This document shows, in pieces, positions 7,851-20,157 of a DNA stretch of 64,000 bases; position 1 is the first letter of the stretch, and each line of letters opens with the position of its first letter. The notes under the pieces are model-generated. The model searched no databases. It saw nothing but the letters and a program-made list of their open reading frames with translations, and was not told where the DNA came from. The DNA is from Prochlorococcus sp. AG-347-E23 (GTDB lineage: Bacteria; Cyanobacteriota; Cyanobacteriia; PCC-6307; Cyanobiaceae), in assembly GCA_003281685.1 (NCBI GenBank), contig QCBH01000008.1:1-64000 (forward strand). Direction: 5' to 3'. The position numbers and the translations under genes were made by a program.

Positions 7851-8621
7851 TCAATAATTTGAAATTTCTTCAATTGCTCTTATAGCAGCAGCTGCAGCCT
7901 CTTCTACATCCCCTTCTTTCCCGGCGAGAGTTAATCTACCAAAAGCTCCAACAGCCTTTACATCAACAACAGTTATATTAGATGCCTTTTCAGCTTCATT
8001 AGCTGCTTTTAAAACATAACCAGCTGGTTCAGTTTCTAATATAAACATGCTCATTCCAGATTGAATCATTGATCCACTTCTGTTTTGTCTATTTATTAAA
8101 ACTGCATGATCTGGAGTAATTGCTCGAATAACTTCAGTCCAACTCGTAGCAGGCTTTGTTCTTTTTCTAACTTCACTCCCAATAGCATCTAGAACAACAT
8201 CTCCAGAATGTAAAACCGTACTTTGATCTTTATGGTAAAGAGCAAGAGATCCAAATGCTCTTTCAACAATCATCTGACCAAGTCTTACATTACTTGCTTT
8301 TAGAGCAATATCAGTGACTCTATGAACAGCCATCCCGGGCGAAACTTCCATCCAAAGACATGAATCACCAGGAATAGGTAAAAAACCTCTACTAACAGTT
8401 CCCATATATGCGGCTAATTGAGGTTGCAGAGAATCTAAAAAAACATATGTTCTTAACTCTATTTGCTCAACTTGACTTGCTTGTCTGGATACCAAAGACT
8501 TTTCTGAATCAGTAGTAATAAAACAGCTAGCACCACTGGCCTGAGATTGCACCTCAGATCCTGTGACTAGAGAACTCCCTTTTTTTCGTTGCCCTCTGTT
8601 TAAGCTAGAAGTTGGTTCCAT
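7851..8621 (-). CDS. csoS1D: Carboxysome shell pseudohexamer CsoS1D (tandem BMC)
   Basis: A tandem-BMC shell protein whose trimer forms a pseudohexamer with a large gated pore, thought to pass RuBP and 3-phosphoglycerate. The start is taken as ATG 8621 ([15 protein letters not shown]), giving 256 residues, the known length in Prochlorococcus. The open frame extends upstream to 8714 but that stretch has no family resemblance. The first ~50 residues are a disordered, Ser-rich tail. Two BMC domains follow, roughly residues 55-150 and 155-256, the second ending [20 protein letters not shown]. It is separate from the main operon and divergent from the next gene. Confidence 0.93.
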   Translation of the reverse strand: MEPTSSLNRGQRKKGSSLVTGSEVQSQASGASCFITTDSEKSLVSRQASQVEQIELRTYVFLDSLQPQLAAYMGTVSRGFLPIPGDSCLWMEVSPGMAVHRVTDIALKASNVRLGQMIVERAFGSLALYHKDQSTVLHSGDVVLDAIGSEVRKRTKPATSWTEVIRAITPDHAVLINRQNRSGSMIQSGMSMFILETEPAGYVLKAANEAEKASNITVVDVKAVGAFGRLTLAGKEGDVEEAAAAAIRAIEEISNY

Positions 8622-8718
8622 TGAAGCGACTATAACGGATAATGGTTCATTTTTTCTATTAAATTTACTTGCATGCTTACCACAAAACGATAACTTCAAG
8701 TAAAAGATATGCATTTTT

Positions 8719-9087
8719 ATGGGAACTTCTCAAAAAAAAGAACCAAATGTTTCTGGTACTGAAAAAGAATTAACTCCTGATCAAACTCTTGGATTAGTTA
8801 GCCTAAGCTTGATGCAAAAATTATCTCAGAAAGACCCTTCTTTTAGCTGGTTAGAAGAAGATAAAATTGAGAAAGTAAATCTTAAAAACCTTAGAGATAG
8901 ATTGGAGTTAACCCAATTAGCTATAAATACTGGAGCACCTTTAACAACTTCAGAAGTTACAACTCTAATTGGAGCTAAGCCAGGAAAATCTAAGTTAGAA
9001 AGAGCAGGGTTATTAGCTACGAAAATAGCTAGAAATGTATGGAAGCTTTCAAAAACAAGTCAAGGAAATTCCTTCTATAGAAATTAA
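8719..9087 (+). CDS. Conserved small protein of unknown function between csoS1D and chlN
   Basis: A 122-residue soluble protein I do not recognise by family name. It has a charged N-terminal ~20 residues, a helical part ([20 protein letters not shown]), and a basic C-terminal half with [20 protein letters not shown], which resembles a small helical nucleic-acid- or protein-binding domain. No signal peptide or membrane segment. It starts 97 bp from the csoS1D start and is transcribed away from it, so the two could share a control region. It is followed by a 157 bp gap before chlN. Confidence 0.7.
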   Translation: MGTSQKKEPNVSGTEKELTPDQTLGLVSLSLMQKLSQKDPSFSWLEEDKIEKVNLKNLRDRLELTQLAINTGAPLTTSEVTTLIGAKPGKSKLERAGLLATKIARNVWKLSKTSQGNSFYRN

Positions 9088-9235
9088 AATATACCCTAAA
9101 AATAATTTTCATAATTCTGATTTAAGTATTTAAACAATCATATAAGTTTTTTAAATGTGTTCATTTTGTAAGAGAACTTATTAATTACTTTCTTAAATGA
9201 AAAAGTTTATGCAAGCTTGAAATATAAGCTCTTGA

Positions 9236-10501
<1,266 letters not shown>

Positions 10502-10506
10502 AAACT

Positions 10507-12078
10507 ATGGAATTAACTCTTTGGACGTATGAAGGACCGCCACATGTAGGTGCGATGAGAATTGCCTCATCAATGAAAGACATTCATTACGTGCTTCATG
10601 CCCCCCAAGGAGATACATATGCAGATCTCCTATTTACAATGATCGAGAGGAGGGGGCAAAGGCCTCCAGTAACTTATACAACTTTTCAGGCTAGAGACCT
10701 TGGAGGCGATACAGCTGAATTAGTGAAGAAAAATATTAAGGAAGCGGTTGAACGATTCAAACCCAAAACTCTGTTAGTCGGAGAAAGTTGTACAGCAGAA
10801 CTTATCCAAGACCAACCTGGAGCTCTTGCGAAAGGGATGGGGTTTGATATGCCGATTGTGAATCTTGAATTACCTGCTTATAGCAAGAAAGAAAATTGGG
10901 GAGCTTCAGAAACTTTTTATCAATTAACAAGAACTCTTTTAAAAGAGAAAGTAAGTTCTTCAGAAAAAATTAGTCCTCTAAGGTGGAAGGAACTAGGGCG
11001 CAGACCAAAAGTCAATATACTAGGACCTTCATTACTAGGATTTAGATGCAGGGATGATGTTATTGAAATCCAACGTATACTTTCAGAACAAGGTATAGAT
11101 ACAAATGTTGTTGCTCCATTAGGTGCTAGTCCAGATGACATTAAAAGATTAATTGATGCTGAAATAAATATTTGTCTTTATCAAGAAATTGCGGAAGCAT
11201 CATGTGAATGGCTTAGACGGAACTTTGGAATGGAATATACAAAAACTATTCCAATTGGAATAAAAAATACAGTTGAATTTATAAATGAAGTTCATAATAA
11301 GTTAGACCTACCTTTAACTAACAAAGAAGAGTTAGAACACAAGTCAAAACTTCCTTGGTACTCAAAATCAGTTGACTCAAATTACTTAACTGGCAAAAGA
11401 GTTTTTATTTTTGGTGATGGAACACATGCAATCGCGGCTGCAAAAATTGCCAAAGAGGAATTGGGTTTTGAAGTAGTTGGTCTTGGGACATACAGTAGGG
11501 AGATGGCAAGACAAGTAAGAGCAACTGCAAAAGAACTAAATTTAGAAGCTCTAATTACTAATAATTATTTAGAAGTAGAAGATGCCATGAAAAAAGCAGC
11601 CCCTGAATTGATTTTAGGTACTCAAATGGAAAGGCATAGTGCCAAGAGACTTGGCATTCCTTGTTCAGTAATAAGTACACCAATGCATGTTCAAGATGTT
11701 CCTGCAAGATATAGCCCACAGATGGGCTGGGAAGGTGCAAATGTGATTTTTGATGACTGGGTGCATCCCCTAATGATGGGATTAGAAGAACATCTTATTG
11801 ATATGTTTAAACATGACTTTGAGTTCGTTGATGGTCATCAAAGCCATTTAGGACATACAGCAACAAAAACAGAAAATTTTGTAAATTCTGAGGATAAAGA
11901 AGATAAAAATAGTAAGGAAGGAATTATCTGGACTGAATCTGGTAGAGCTGAATTAACAAAAGTTCCATTTTTTGTGAGAGGTAAAGTCAAAACAAATACC
12001 GAAAAATATGCAATCTTGAGGGGAATCCCAGAAATAAGTGATGAAACCCTATACGACGCTAAAGCATATTTTAGTTAA
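10507..12078 (+). CDS. chlB: Light-independent protochlorophyllide reductase subunit B
   Basis: A 523-residue second subunit of the dark-operative protochlorophyllide reductase, starting [20 protein letters not shown] at ATG 10507. The open frame extends further upstream within chlN, but the family N-terminus fixes this start. Visible blocks: [15 protein letters not shown] with a cluster-ligating Cys, and the C-terminal domain ([20 protein letters not shown]) that covers the substrate pocket. It follows chlN by 5 bp. A 190 bp gap with a small hairpin separates it from chlL. Confidence 0.97.
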   Translation: MELTLWTYEGPPHVGAMRIASSMKDIHYVLHAPQGDTYADLLFTMIERRGQRPPVTYTTFQARDLGGDTAELVKKNIKEAVERFKPKTLLVGESCTAELIQDQPGALAKGMGFDMPIVNLELPAYSKKENWGASETFYQLTRTLLKEKVSSSEKISPLRWKELGRRPKVNILGPSLLGFRCRDDVIEIQRILSEQGIDTNVVAPLGASPDDIKRLIDAEINICLYQEIAEASCEWLRRNFGMEYTKTIPIGIKNTVEFINEVHNKLDLPLTNKEELEHKSKLPWYSKSVDSNYLTGKRVFIFGDGTHAIAAAKIAKEELGFEVVGLGTYSREMARQVRATAKELNLEALITNNYLEVEDAMKKAAPELILGTQMERHSAKRLGIPCSVISTPMHVQDVPARYSPQMGWEGANVIFDDWVHPLMMGLEEHLIDMFKHDFEFVDGHQSHLGHTATKTENFVNSEDKEDKNSKEGIIWTESGRAELTKVPFFVRGKVKTNTEKYAILRGIPEISDETLYDAKAYFS

Positions 12079-12106
12079 TTATCTACTAACAAACTATAAT
12101 TAAGTC

Positions 12107-12124
12107 ATGAGTATTTTCACTCAT
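12107..12124 (+). other. Short hairpin after chlB
   Basis: ATGAGT and ACTCAT form a 6 bp stem with a 6 base loop, 28 nt past the chlB stop. No clear T-run follows. It could slow or stop transcription before chlL, which has its own 190 bp upstream gap. Weak evidence. Confidence 0.3.
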
Positions 12125-12268
12125 AATCCAATAGATTTAATCCTAAAAATTCAGTTATAAGAACATATTCCCCACTTTTAATACAATTAAATACATATTT
12201 GTTTAGAAACATATATCATGTGTATTTACGCTGCAAGAATATAAATAATAATGTGTTTTAAGCTTTAA

Positions 12269-13156
<888 letters not shown>

Positions 13157-13162
13157 TCTAAA

Positions 13163-14173
13163 TTAATCTAATCCAACCAATTGGCTTGTTAAATCATAAG
13201 TTTGTTGAGAGGTCTTCATATCAATTATTCTTTTTGACAACTTTTGAGAAAAAGCTTTTCTTCCAGTTTTTTGACGATTTCCCCAGCTCCAATGGACTGA
13301 TGGTTTAGCAAATTCTTTATAAGTTGCCACTTGAGCGACCCTCTCTCCTGCCAATCTTTGTGACACATATCCTTTTGTTATGAATTTTTGAAATATCGGG
13401 AAAAGGAATCTAAATAACCAAGGTGTATCTCTAAAAAGTTTTGTATCAGCAACACATCCTGGATATAGAGAATTTACAATAATCTTCTCAACAGGATATC
13501 TTTTTGATAATTCCTGAACGGTCACCATATTGCAAAGTTTACTATCTTTATAAGCCTTACCTGGCTTAAATTTCTTTCCATTCGCCATACTTATTGGGGA
13601 TAAAAAACCATTTTTAAATCCAGATAAATCTCCCAAATCAGCTGGGGCAGGGATTGGTATCCTTCCTCCAAGTTCTGAATAATTAGCCGTAACAGTTCCT
13701 AATACTGTGATTCTTGGCTTAAATAGAGTCGACTTGCCATTTAAAACAATTTCTCTTTCAGAAGATAAAATATTATCTATAAGAAGGTTTGTCATAAGAA
13801 AATGCCCAAAATGATTTACTGCCATTGAGTTTTCAAACCCTTGAGCAGACCTTTCAGGTCTCTTTAGTCTCGGTTTATAAACTGCTGCATTACAAATAAG
13901 AGAATTTATTGGCTTCTTAAATCTTTCTAATATTTCATCACAACCTTTTCTCACGTCATCCAAGTTAGAAAGATCTATTTCTATAAAGTGAACATTTTTA
14001 ACTTCCTCTTTTGTCAAGGATTCCTCAGCTATTTTTATAGCTCTTTTATTTGATCTATTAACAGCTATAACCTCCCATCCAAATCTTAATAGAGGTTTTA
14101 GAGTATTTAATCCAACTCCTGAAGTTGTTCCTGTTATTAGGACTAAACCCTTAATGTTCTTACTCACTAGCAA
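13163..14173 (-). CDS. por: Light-dependent protochlorophyllide oxidoreductase
   Basis: A 336-residue NADPH-dependent LPOR of the short-chain dehydrogenase superfamily. It uses light to drive reduction of protochlorophyllide to chlorophyllide. The NADPH loop is LITGTTSGVGLNT, followed by SLICNAAVY and the catalytic pair in AYKDSKLCNM (Tyr and Lys). The insertion and C-terminal WGNRQKTGRKAF stretch are typical of LPOR. The oxygen-tolerant enzyme lies tail to tail with chlL, so both routes to chlorophyllide are clustered. An imperfect variant of the repeated motif (GTGGAATGATTCAA) sits at 14197-14210 just upstream. Confidence 0.95.
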   Translation of the reverse strand: MLVSKNIKGLVLITGTTSGVGLNTLKPLLRFGWEVIAVNRSNKRAIKIAEESLTKEEVKNVHFIEIDLSNLDDVRKGCDEILERFKKPINSLICNAAVYKPRLKRPERSAQGFENSMAVNHFGHFLMTNLLIDNILSSEREIVLNGKSTLFKPRITVLGTVTANYSELGGRIPIPAPADLGDLSGFKNGFLSPISMANGKKFKPGKAYKDSKLCNMVTVQELSKRYPVEKIIVNSLYPGCVADTKLFRDTPWLFRFLFPIFQKFITKGYVSQRLAGERVAQVATYKEFAKPSVHWSWGNRQKTGRKAFSQKLSKRIIDMKTSQQTYDLTSQLVGLD

Positions 14174-14221
14174 AAAAGTTAATAGAAAAATGAAAAGTGG
14201 AATGATTCAAGATCATCCTTA

Positions 14222-14569
14222 TCAACGCCATATTACTCTGATAATGTCCCTAGAAATTATTTGATCTTGATCCTTCATAAATCTTTGCTCACCCTCGGAA
14301 GAGAATAAATCATCAAACTTATTTATTAAAACATTAAATCTATATTTTTCGTATGTAAATGAGTCTTCAATTTCCCTTAATCTAGTCAACCTTACTTTGG
14401 AACTATGGCCAAGTTTAATCAGGCTTATTATTGCTAAAAGGGAAAAGCTAATTTTTATAATTAAAAAAATCAAAGAAACAAAATTATCTTGTTTTTGTTG
14501 TCTTTTTATAAATACAGGCCCCAAATATTTTTTTGAGAAAATACTATTTTTATAAAAAGATTTTGACAA
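14222..14569 (-). CDS. Small membrane protein of unknown function (TM plus coiled helix)
   Basis: A 115-residue protein with no family that I recognise. A basic N-terminal ~28 residues is followed by one membrane segment (LIFLIIKISFSLLAIISLI) and a charged helical region (RLREIEDSFTYEKYRF, KFDDLFSSEGEQRF). The bitopic layout resembles small scaffold or division proteins (FtsL/FtsB-like), but resemblance is only in shape. It lies upstream of por in the same direction with 48 bp between, and downstream of psaM. It has the same base composition as its neighbours. Confidence 0.65.
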   Translation of the reverse strand: MSKSFYKNSIFSKKYLGPVFIKRQQKQDNFVSLIFLIIKISFSLLAIISLIKLGHSSKVRLTRLREIEDSFTYEKYRFNVLINKFDDLFSSEGEQRFMKDQDQIISRDIIRVIWR

Positions 14570-14654
14570 ATTAAGTTCTTGATATTTTTATTGAATAAAT
14601 CAATTCAGTCTTACTATATTTTTACCTTATAAATTTTAAATTTTCTAGTAGACT

Positions 14655-14759
14655 TTAGTTCCTACCTAAACTAATTCCTAGTCTTAGTGCTAAAACTCCT
14701 GCATGCATAACAACTATAAGACTTAATGCAATAAGATTTATTGTTTGAGTTGGCTCCAT
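14655..14759 (-). CDS. psaM: Photosystem I subunit XII (PsaM)
   Basis: A 34-residue single-span protein of photosystem I, translated from ATG 14759. It begins [17 protein letters not shown] and continues [17 protein letters not shown], ending at a TAA at 14655. The sequence is clearly PsaM, which lies at the monomer-monomer contact of the PSI trimer and helps stabilise it. It is on its own between the small membrane protein and a divergent gene. Confidence 0.93.
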   Translation of the reverse strand: MEPTQTINLIALSLIVVMHAGVLALRLGISLGRN

Positions 14760-14860
14760 GTTAAAAAAAATATTTTCTATATTCTCCACCGAAAAGAGGA
14801 GATTTGAAACACTATTACAAAATGATGTTACGTAATTAACAAATTGAAAGAAAAAATTTA

Positions 14861-15589
14861 TTGAAAATTATCATAAATAAACCTACAAAGTTAATTTTGG
14901 CAATAGAAAATCAGGCTTTAATTTTTTCGACAAATAATTTACCTGGATTTGATCAAATGGCTTTAGATTTAAATTCTTTAGAGCAGACAATTTCGAACCC
15001 TGAAATAATTCTCACATTAAGGTTCTACTATTGGACTGGAGATTGGCTTTCTATTGGCTATCACCAAAAGGAAATTCCTTTTCATTGGGAAAATTTATTA
15101 TCTAATGGAGAAATTAATATTGTTAGACGTCCCTCGGGCGGAGGTGCTGTTCTGCATTCAGGAGGCATAACATATGCATTAACATTTAAAAGGGCATACT
15201 ATAACGCCTTAAGTTATGAAATGGTTAATAATTGGCTAATTAAAAGTTTTAGAGAATTAGGTCTAAACTTAAAATATGGCAATTCACGAAAATCAAACAT
15301 CAAAACAAATTGTTTTGGGACTTCATTAATTTCTGATTTAGTTGATCAGGATGGGTTTAAGAGAATAGGTAGTGCCCAATTTCGTAAAAAAGGTGCATTC
15401 CTTCAACATGGAGAGATTCAAATAAATCCTTCAAAAGATTTGTGGTTCAAATTATTCAAAGAAGAAGCTCCACCAAAAGTAAATTTAAAACTAACAAATG
15501 ATGAAATAATTCAACATTTGAGAAGTTCATTCCTGAAAAATCAACCAAATATAAATTTCAAAAATATTGCCATAGATAATAAAAAATAG
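14861..15589 (+). CDS. Biotin/lipoate-protein ligase-fold acyltransferase, LipM-like
   Basis: A 242-residue member of the biotin/lipoate A/B protein ligase fold. The substrate-binding motif is [19 protein letters not shown]. The later block [17 protein letters not shown] matches the octanoyltransferase (LipM) class better than lipoate ligase LplA, and a Cys in TNCFGTSL sits where LipM has its acyl-thioester cysteine. It probably moves octanoyl groups from acyl carrier protein to lipoyl domains. The start is TTG 14861; no ATG is better placed. Substrate is inferred. Confidence 0.78.
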   Translation: MKIIINKPTKLILAIENQALIFSTNNLPGFDQMALDLNSLEQTISNPEIILTLRFYYWTGDWLSIGYHQKEIPFHWENLLSNGEINIVRRPSGGGAVLHSGGITYALTFKRAYYNALSYEMVNNWLIKSFRELGLNLKYGNSRKSNIKTNCFGTSLISDLVDQDGFKRIGSAQFRKKGAFLQHGEIQINPSKDLWFKLFKEEAPPKVNLKLTNDEIIQHLRSSFLKNQPNINFKNIAIDNKK

Positions 15590-15611
15590 AAAACTTTAAT
15601 GACAAGAATTA

Positions 15612-16835
15612 TTAAAGATCTCCTTTCTGCTTCATTGAATTAATTATTCTTGGCAATTCAATTCCTAAGGGATAATGATTTTTAAATTTTAATTTATTAA
15701 CAATCTCTGAAGGCAAATTAAAACCTAATTTATTCAATACAAAGTTTCCAATTTTTGACCTATCAATTATACCCAAAGGTATATCTGCAGCATTGAGAAC
15801 CAACAAAAAACCTTCATTTGTTTCTTCAAGTCTTTCTATAGTTCTCCATAATTTATCGTTATAAGATACAGTTTCAAAACTATCGATTGGTTTCTTAAAA
15901 TCTCCAACAAAGCTCCGTTCCCATTTTTTTAAAGAAATAGTTTTTAAAATATTCTCATCAACGAAACCGGTCCATCTACCATTATTGGTAACAAAAAAAT
16001 ATTTATCCGATGAATCCTTTTTATTTTTTATTAATGTATTAAATTCTGAAAAATTTGAATCGTATGCAATTTTCCTCAAAGGCTTTAATTTGATCTCAGA
16101 AACTTTACTAAATTTAAGAATGTTTTCAATTTTAAAAAATTGACTTTCAGATTTTGAAGAATTAACTCCAAACAAGCCCAAAAAAGAAAGAATTAAACCA
16201 AAGTAAAAGTTAAATTTAAATAAACAAACTATCCCAAAAAATAAAACAAAGAAAGATAATAATAAATTTACTTTATTGAGGAAATTTCTTCCTTTATTTT
16301 TACTCCCTGAAAAATGCCAAATAATACTTTTTAGTAAATCCCCCCCATCTAAAGAACCTATTGGAATCAAATTTAAGAAACCTAAGAATAAATTAAATAT
16401 TCCTACTCTAGAAATTACATTAACTGCTATTTGTTCTTGAGATGCAGTGTTATTACTAATTAAAAGAAGGATAGATGCTGTAGCGAAACATAAAAGAGGT
16501 CTTACAATTGCAATTTTTATATTACCCAAAGCAGTTTGACAATACTTATCTATTTGTAAGATTGCTCCTAGAAAATAAAAAGTAATTTTTCTTATTTTTA
16601 CACCCTGATTAAGTGAAACAAACGTATGAAAAACCTCATGAAAAATAATTGAAGATAATAAGAAAAAAGAAGTTAAAAATCCTATAATCCAAGATTCTTT
16701 AATATTGTAAATCTCACCTGAATTTAAATTAACCTGATTACTTATACTCCATGAGAATAAAAAGAGAATCGCAAACCAATAAGGATGAACTTTAAAGGGA
16801 ATTCCCCATATTTTAAAAATTTGCCAACTTCTCAA
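15612..16835 (-). CDS. Site-2-protease (M50B) membrane metalloprotease with CBS region
   Basis: A 407-residue rhomboid-like intramembrane protease of the site-2 family. The zinc motif HExxH is in IFHEVFHTF (about residues 65-72) and the third ligand in NLIPIGSLDGGDLL. Several membrane segments fill the first ~220 residues. The soluble C-terminal half resembles a CBS pair (FFVTNNGRWTGFVDENI and FLLVLNAADIPLGIIDRSK). Such proteases cut membrane-bound regulators; the target here is unknown. It converges with the acyltransferase gene. Confidence 0.88.
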   Translation of the reverse strand: MRSWQIFKIWGIPFKVHPYWFAILFLFSWSISNQVNLNSGEIYNIKESWIIGFLTSFFLLSSIIFHEVFHTFVSLNQGVKIRKITFYFLGAILQIDKYCQTALGNIKIAIVRPLLCFATASILLLISNNTASQEQIAVNVISRVGIFNLFLGFLNLIPIGSLDGGDLLKSIIWHFSGSKNKGRNFLNKVNLLLSFFVLFFGIVCLFKFNFYFGLILSFLGLFGVNSSKSESQFFKIENILKFSKVSEIKLKPLRKIAYDSNFSEFNTLIKNKKDSSDKYFFVTNNGRWTGFVDENILKTISLKKWERSFVGDFKKPIDSFETVSYNDKLWRTIERLEETNEGFLLVLNAADIPLGIIDRSKIGNFVLNKLGFNLPSEIVNKLKFKNHYPLGIELPRIINSMKQKGDL

Positions 16836-16890
16836 AAATAATCTCCGCTATATTAAGCAATAATATTAATTTTACATTCAGTCTAACTAT

Positions 16891-17547
16891 ATGCCCAAGA
16901 GTAATACTTTAATTAAAATTTGTGGATTGACTTCAGAAGAACAAGCTCTTCAAGTCGCAAAATTAGGAGCAAATGCTATAGGCATTATTTCAGTGGAAGA
17001 GTCACCAAGATATATATCAGCTGAAAATAAGAAAAAAATTTTTAAAACCTTAGAAAAGTTGCATCCAAAAATAGAGAGGGTATCAGTTGTAAAAAATTGT
17101 CCAATAGACTTAATTATTAAAAATTTCTTAGGAAACCCAAGTGAATCCATCATTCAATTACATGGAGATGAAGATATTGATTACTGCAAAAAAATAAGGG
17201 AAAAAATTCCCAATATTGGCCTATGGAAGGCTTTCAGAATAAAAACGGAAAATGATATAGATAAAATAAAGCCTTTTGAGGATTTTGTAGATGCTATTCT
17301 ACTTGATTCTTGGAATAAAGAAACTTATGGAGGTTCAGGGAAAAAAATAAAATCTACTTATTTAAAGAATCTCCAATTTAGCAAACCTTGGTGGTTAGCA
17401 GGTGGAATATCAATTGAATGGATTAATGAAATCCTTACAGATATCAAACCCGATGGACTAGATATTTCAAGTAGTATTGAAATTTCTCCAGGTTTAAAAG
17501 ATATTAAAAAAACAGAAGATTTTTTTAATTTTTTAAAAAGAATTTAG
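16891..17547 (+). CDS. trpF: Phosphoribosylanthranilate isomerase
   Basis: A 218-residue TrpF. It isomerises N-(5-phosphoribosyl)anthranilate in tryptophan synthesis. The family start KICGLTSEEQA carries the catalytic Cys, and DAILLDSWNKETYGGSGK plus WWLAGGIS and GLDISSSIE mark the phosphate-binding end. It stands alone, as trp genes usually do in cyanobacteria. Its stop overlaps the convergent folE stop by 4 bp. Confidence 0.95.
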   Translation: MPKSNTLIKICGLTSEEQALQVAKLGANAIGIISVEESPRYISAENKKKIFKTLEKLHPKIERVSVVKNCPIDLIIKNFLGNPSESIIQLHGDEDIDYCKKIREKIPNIGLWKAFRIKTENDIDKIKPFEDFVDAILLDSWNKETYGGSGKKIKSTYLKNLQFSKPWWLAGGISIEWINEILTDIKPDGLDISSSIEISPGLKDIKKTEDFFNFLKRI

Positions 17548-18284
17548 TAATTATTAGTAGCGGTCTGCTGTTTTACAAGCTCAAAAAATTCTTGTTTTAA
17601 ACTTAAATCGTGTCTAAAATCTCCTCTAACAACAGAATTAATCATACTTGTATTTGGTTCTTTAACTCCCCTCCACTTCATACAATAATGCTGGGCCTTT
17701 ACAATAATTCCTAAACCTTTAGGTTCACACAGTTTTTCAATTTCATCTGCAAGGATCATTACAGCTTCTTCCTGAATATGAGGTCTTGAAAAAACCCAAT
17801 CAGCAACTCTCGCAAATTTTGAAAGTCCTATGACTTTATTCCCAGGTTTAATACCTATCCAACACTCTCCTAGGATTGGAACTAAGTGATGTGAACATGC
17901 AGATCTGACCGATATTGGACCAACTGTATAAATTTCATCAAGATTCTTGTCATTAGGGAAGCTCGTAACTTTAGGTTGTTCATAATATCTGCCTTTAAAA
18001 ACTTCATTTAGGTACATTTTTGAGACTCTTTCAGCAGTTTCTTGAGTATTATGATCATTCTCAACATCAATTACGAGGGACTTTAGTAAGTCTTTAACTC
18101 TTGAGGCTACCTCTTTTTCTAAAATTTCTAATTCACCAGGATTTATAAAATCAGAAATATTATCGTTAGCACTAAATCTTGTGCCGGAATTCTTAATTCT
18201 GTCTCTTATGATTTCAGAAATTAGTTTATTAGTAATCTGGTCGTCAAAGTTTCTAATATTATCGTTGGGTAATGTAGAGGTCAT
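17544..18284 (-). CDS. folE: GTP cyclohydrolase I
   Basis: A 246-residue GTP cyclohydrolase I that turns GTP into dihydroneopterin triphosphate, the first step of folate and pterin synthesis. Zinc and substrate residues are visible in SACSHHLVPILGECWIGIKPG, in GLSKFARVADWVFSRPHIQE and in KAQHYCMKWRGVKEP. The first ~60 residues are an extra N-terminal stretch. A canonical pterin dehydratase is in the window at 59265. It has its own promoter candidate in the 153 bp before it. Confidence 0.95.
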   Translation of the reverse strand: MTSTLPNDNIRNFDDQITNKLISEIIRDRIKNSGTRFSANDNISDFINPGELEILEKEVASRVKDLLKSLVIDVENDHNTQETAERVSKMYLNEVFKGRYYEQPKVTSFPNDKNLDEIYTVGPISVRSACSHHLVPILGECWIGIKPGNKVIGLSKFARVADWVFSRPHIQEEAVMILADEIEKLCEPKGLGIIVKAQHYCMKWRGVKEPNTSMINSVVRGDFRHDLSLKQEFFELVKQQTATNNY

Positions 18285-18352
18285 AAAACACTTAACAGAA
18301 AATTGTATGCAACTTAATTAACTGTATCTTCCAAAATCTTAATTGCTGTTTC

Positions 18353-18358
18353 ATTATA
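18353..18358 (-). promoter_or_regulatory. Possible extended -10 (TGATATAAT) for folE
   Basis: On the leftward strand GTGATATAATGAAAC contains TATAAT 69 nt from the folE ATG, with TGA just before it (extended -10). A TTGAAC lies upstream, but only 12 nt away, too close for a standard -35. This fits the usual picocyanobacterial promoter with a good -10 only. Confidence 0.45.
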
Positions 18359-18437
18359 TCACATTCTTTTGTTCAATCGGGTTCAAATAGCACTAAAAAA
18401 AATCACTGTTTTAAGATTAATCAGATAAACAGAATGT

Positions 18438-19145
18438 TTAAAAGGCTCCTCCAGAAGGCATCAAAGTCAAGTCTTCGATCAATTGTGATTCAGGTTTTTG
18501 AGCCATGTAGAGAATAGTTTCTGATACCTCTTTAGAGGAGAGCATAGAAGTTCTATCAAAATCAGAATTGATTGATTCGGAGTCCCACAGAGGAGTATTT
18601 ACCGAACCAAGAGTTATTGTACAAGCTCTTATTGAATTAGATCTCTCCTCCTCCCTCAAGCATTTAGTAAACATAGCTAGTGCAGATTTTGAAACACAAT
18701 AAGCTCCCCATTGGGGGAATGCATTATAAGAGGCATGACTACTAACATTAATAACTAAACCACCATTTTTTCTCATTTGAGGAATTATTGAACTACAAAT
18801 TTGAAAAACACTTGTGAGGTTTATTTGAATAGTTTGTTCCCATTGACCTAATTCCATTTCAACTAAAGGGCCATTAAATGCGCAACCGGCATTATTTATT
18901 AATACTGAAGGGCAACCATACTTCTCAATTGCATCTTTAACACAATGCTCTATTTCTAGAGGATTAGACAAATCACATTTAACTAGGTTAATTTTTGATT
19001 TAGTGGTCAACAGTTCGCTCTTTAGTTTCTCCATTAAATCCATATTCCTGGAGAGTAAAATTAAATCCCAGCCAGCATTTGCAAAAGTAATTACGGTAGA
19101 TCTACCAATACCTTTCGTAGCACCCGTTATAAAAGCTAGTTTCAA
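18438..19145 (-). CDS. Short-chain dehydrogenase/reductase
   Basis: A classical SDR of about 235 residues. The cofactor motif is FITGATKGIGRST, followed by LINNAGCAFNG and the active site SSHASYNAF...YCVSKSA (Tyr and Lys). The start is taken as TTG 19145, one base after the accA stop; an ATG at 19187 would overlap accA by 41 bp and add 14 residues without family resemblance. Sitting in the ado-aar-accA run it may act on an acyl or carbonyl compound, but substrate cannot be read from sequence. Confidence 0.88.
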   Translation of the reverse strand: MKLAFITGATKGIGRSTVITFANAGWDLILLSRNMDLMEKLKSELLTTKSKINLVKCDLSNPLEIEHCVKDAIEKYGCPSVLINNAGCAFNGPLVEMELGQWEQTIQINLTSVFQICSSIIPQMRKNGGLVINVSSHASYNAFPQWGAYCVSKSALAMFTKCLREEERSNSIRACTITLGSVNTPLWDSESINSDFDRTSMLSSKEVSETILYMAQKPESQLIEDLTLMPSGGAF

Positions 19146-19146
19146 T

Positions 19147-20154
19147 TTATTCAGTTTTTTGGGGGATTTCACTATAAATCTCTTCAATATTATTTGCTTC
19201 GATAAATTTACCTAAAATCCTAAATTTTTTGTATCTTTCCTCAATTAATTCGTCTTCAGGCATTTGCAGTAAAACATTAAGGTGTTTCTCAATAGCCTCT
19301 TTTAGTGTATTACCAGCATCTAAAGGGGCCCAATTATTCCCACCAGAAGGTTCTGGTAATACCTCATCAATTATGCCCAATTTAAGTAAGTCTTTACCTG
19401 TAATTTTAAGTGCTGATGCAGCTTCTGGTGCCTTCGCAGCATCTCTCCACAAAATTGACGCACATGCTTCCGGACTAGCAACTGTGTAAACACTATGTTC
19501 AAACATTAGTAACCTATCGGCAACACCTATTCCAAGTGCACCTCCTGAACCTCCTTCTCCAATCACAGTAGCTACAATCGGGACTTTTAATCCAAACATT
19601 TCTCTAAGGTTTCTTGCAATCGCTTCCCCTTGTCCCTGTTCTTCAGCTTTTAAACCAGCATAAGCTCCAGGAGTATCAATAAATGTAAGAATTGGCAAAG
19701 AGAATCTATTTGCATGCTGCATTAATCTAAGAGCTTTTCTGTAACCTCCTGGTTTTGCCATCCCAAAGTTTCTTACTACATTTTCTTTTGTGTCCCTTCC
19801 TTTCTGATGCCCTAACATCAACACTGGCCTATTATTTATCGAACCTATCCCCCCAATTAGTGCCATATCATCCCCACCATTTCTATCTCCATGTAATTCG
19901 ATCCAGTCATCACAAAACATTTGAACAAAGTCCAAAGTACTTGGTCTTTGAGGATGTCTAGCTACCTGAATCTTTTGAGCAGGGGTGAGAGATTTAAATA
20001 TTTCTTCTCTTCTCCTAGCAGCTAAGGTTTCAAGCTGTAAAAGCTGTTGACTAACATCTACCTCTGAATCTCGAGCTAATTCTTTAATTTGCTCAATCTG
20101 CTTCTCAAGTTCAACAAGAGGCTTTTCAAAGTCGAGGAGGTAACGTTTAGCCAT
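19147..20154 (-). CDS. accA: Acetyl-CoA carboxylase carboxyltransferase subunit alpha
   Basis: A 335-residue AccA, half of the carboxyltransferase that makes malonyl-CoA for fatty-acid synthesis. Characteristic segments: [19 protein letters not shown] at the start, the [19 protein letters not shown] block, [22 protein letters not shown] and [16 protein letters not shown]. It starts 3 bp after the aar stop and ends 1 bp before the SDR start, so the three are one transcript. accB, accC and accD are not in the window. Confidence 0.97.
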   Translation of the reverse strand: MAKRYLLDFEKPLVELEKQIEQIKELARDSEVDVSQQLLQLETLAARRREEIFKSLTPAQKIQVARHPQRPSTLDFVQMFCDDWIELHGDRNGGDDMALIGGIGSINNRPVLMLGHQKGRDTKENVVRNFGMAKPGGYRKALRLMQHANRFSLPILTFIDTPGAYAGLKAEEQGQGEAIARNLREMFGLKVPIVATVIGEGGSGGALGIGVADRLLMFEHSVYTVASPEACASILWRDAAKAPEAASALKITGKDLLKLGIIDEVLPEPSGGNNWAPLDAGNTLKEAIEKHLNVLLQMPEDELIEERYKKFRILGKFIEANNIEEIYSEIPQKTE

Positions 20155-20157
20155 ATT

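Noticed and set aside
8622..8714. 31-residue N-terminal extension of CsoS1D
   Set aside because: The 256-residue form from ATG 8621 matches the known length, and the extension has no family resemblance.
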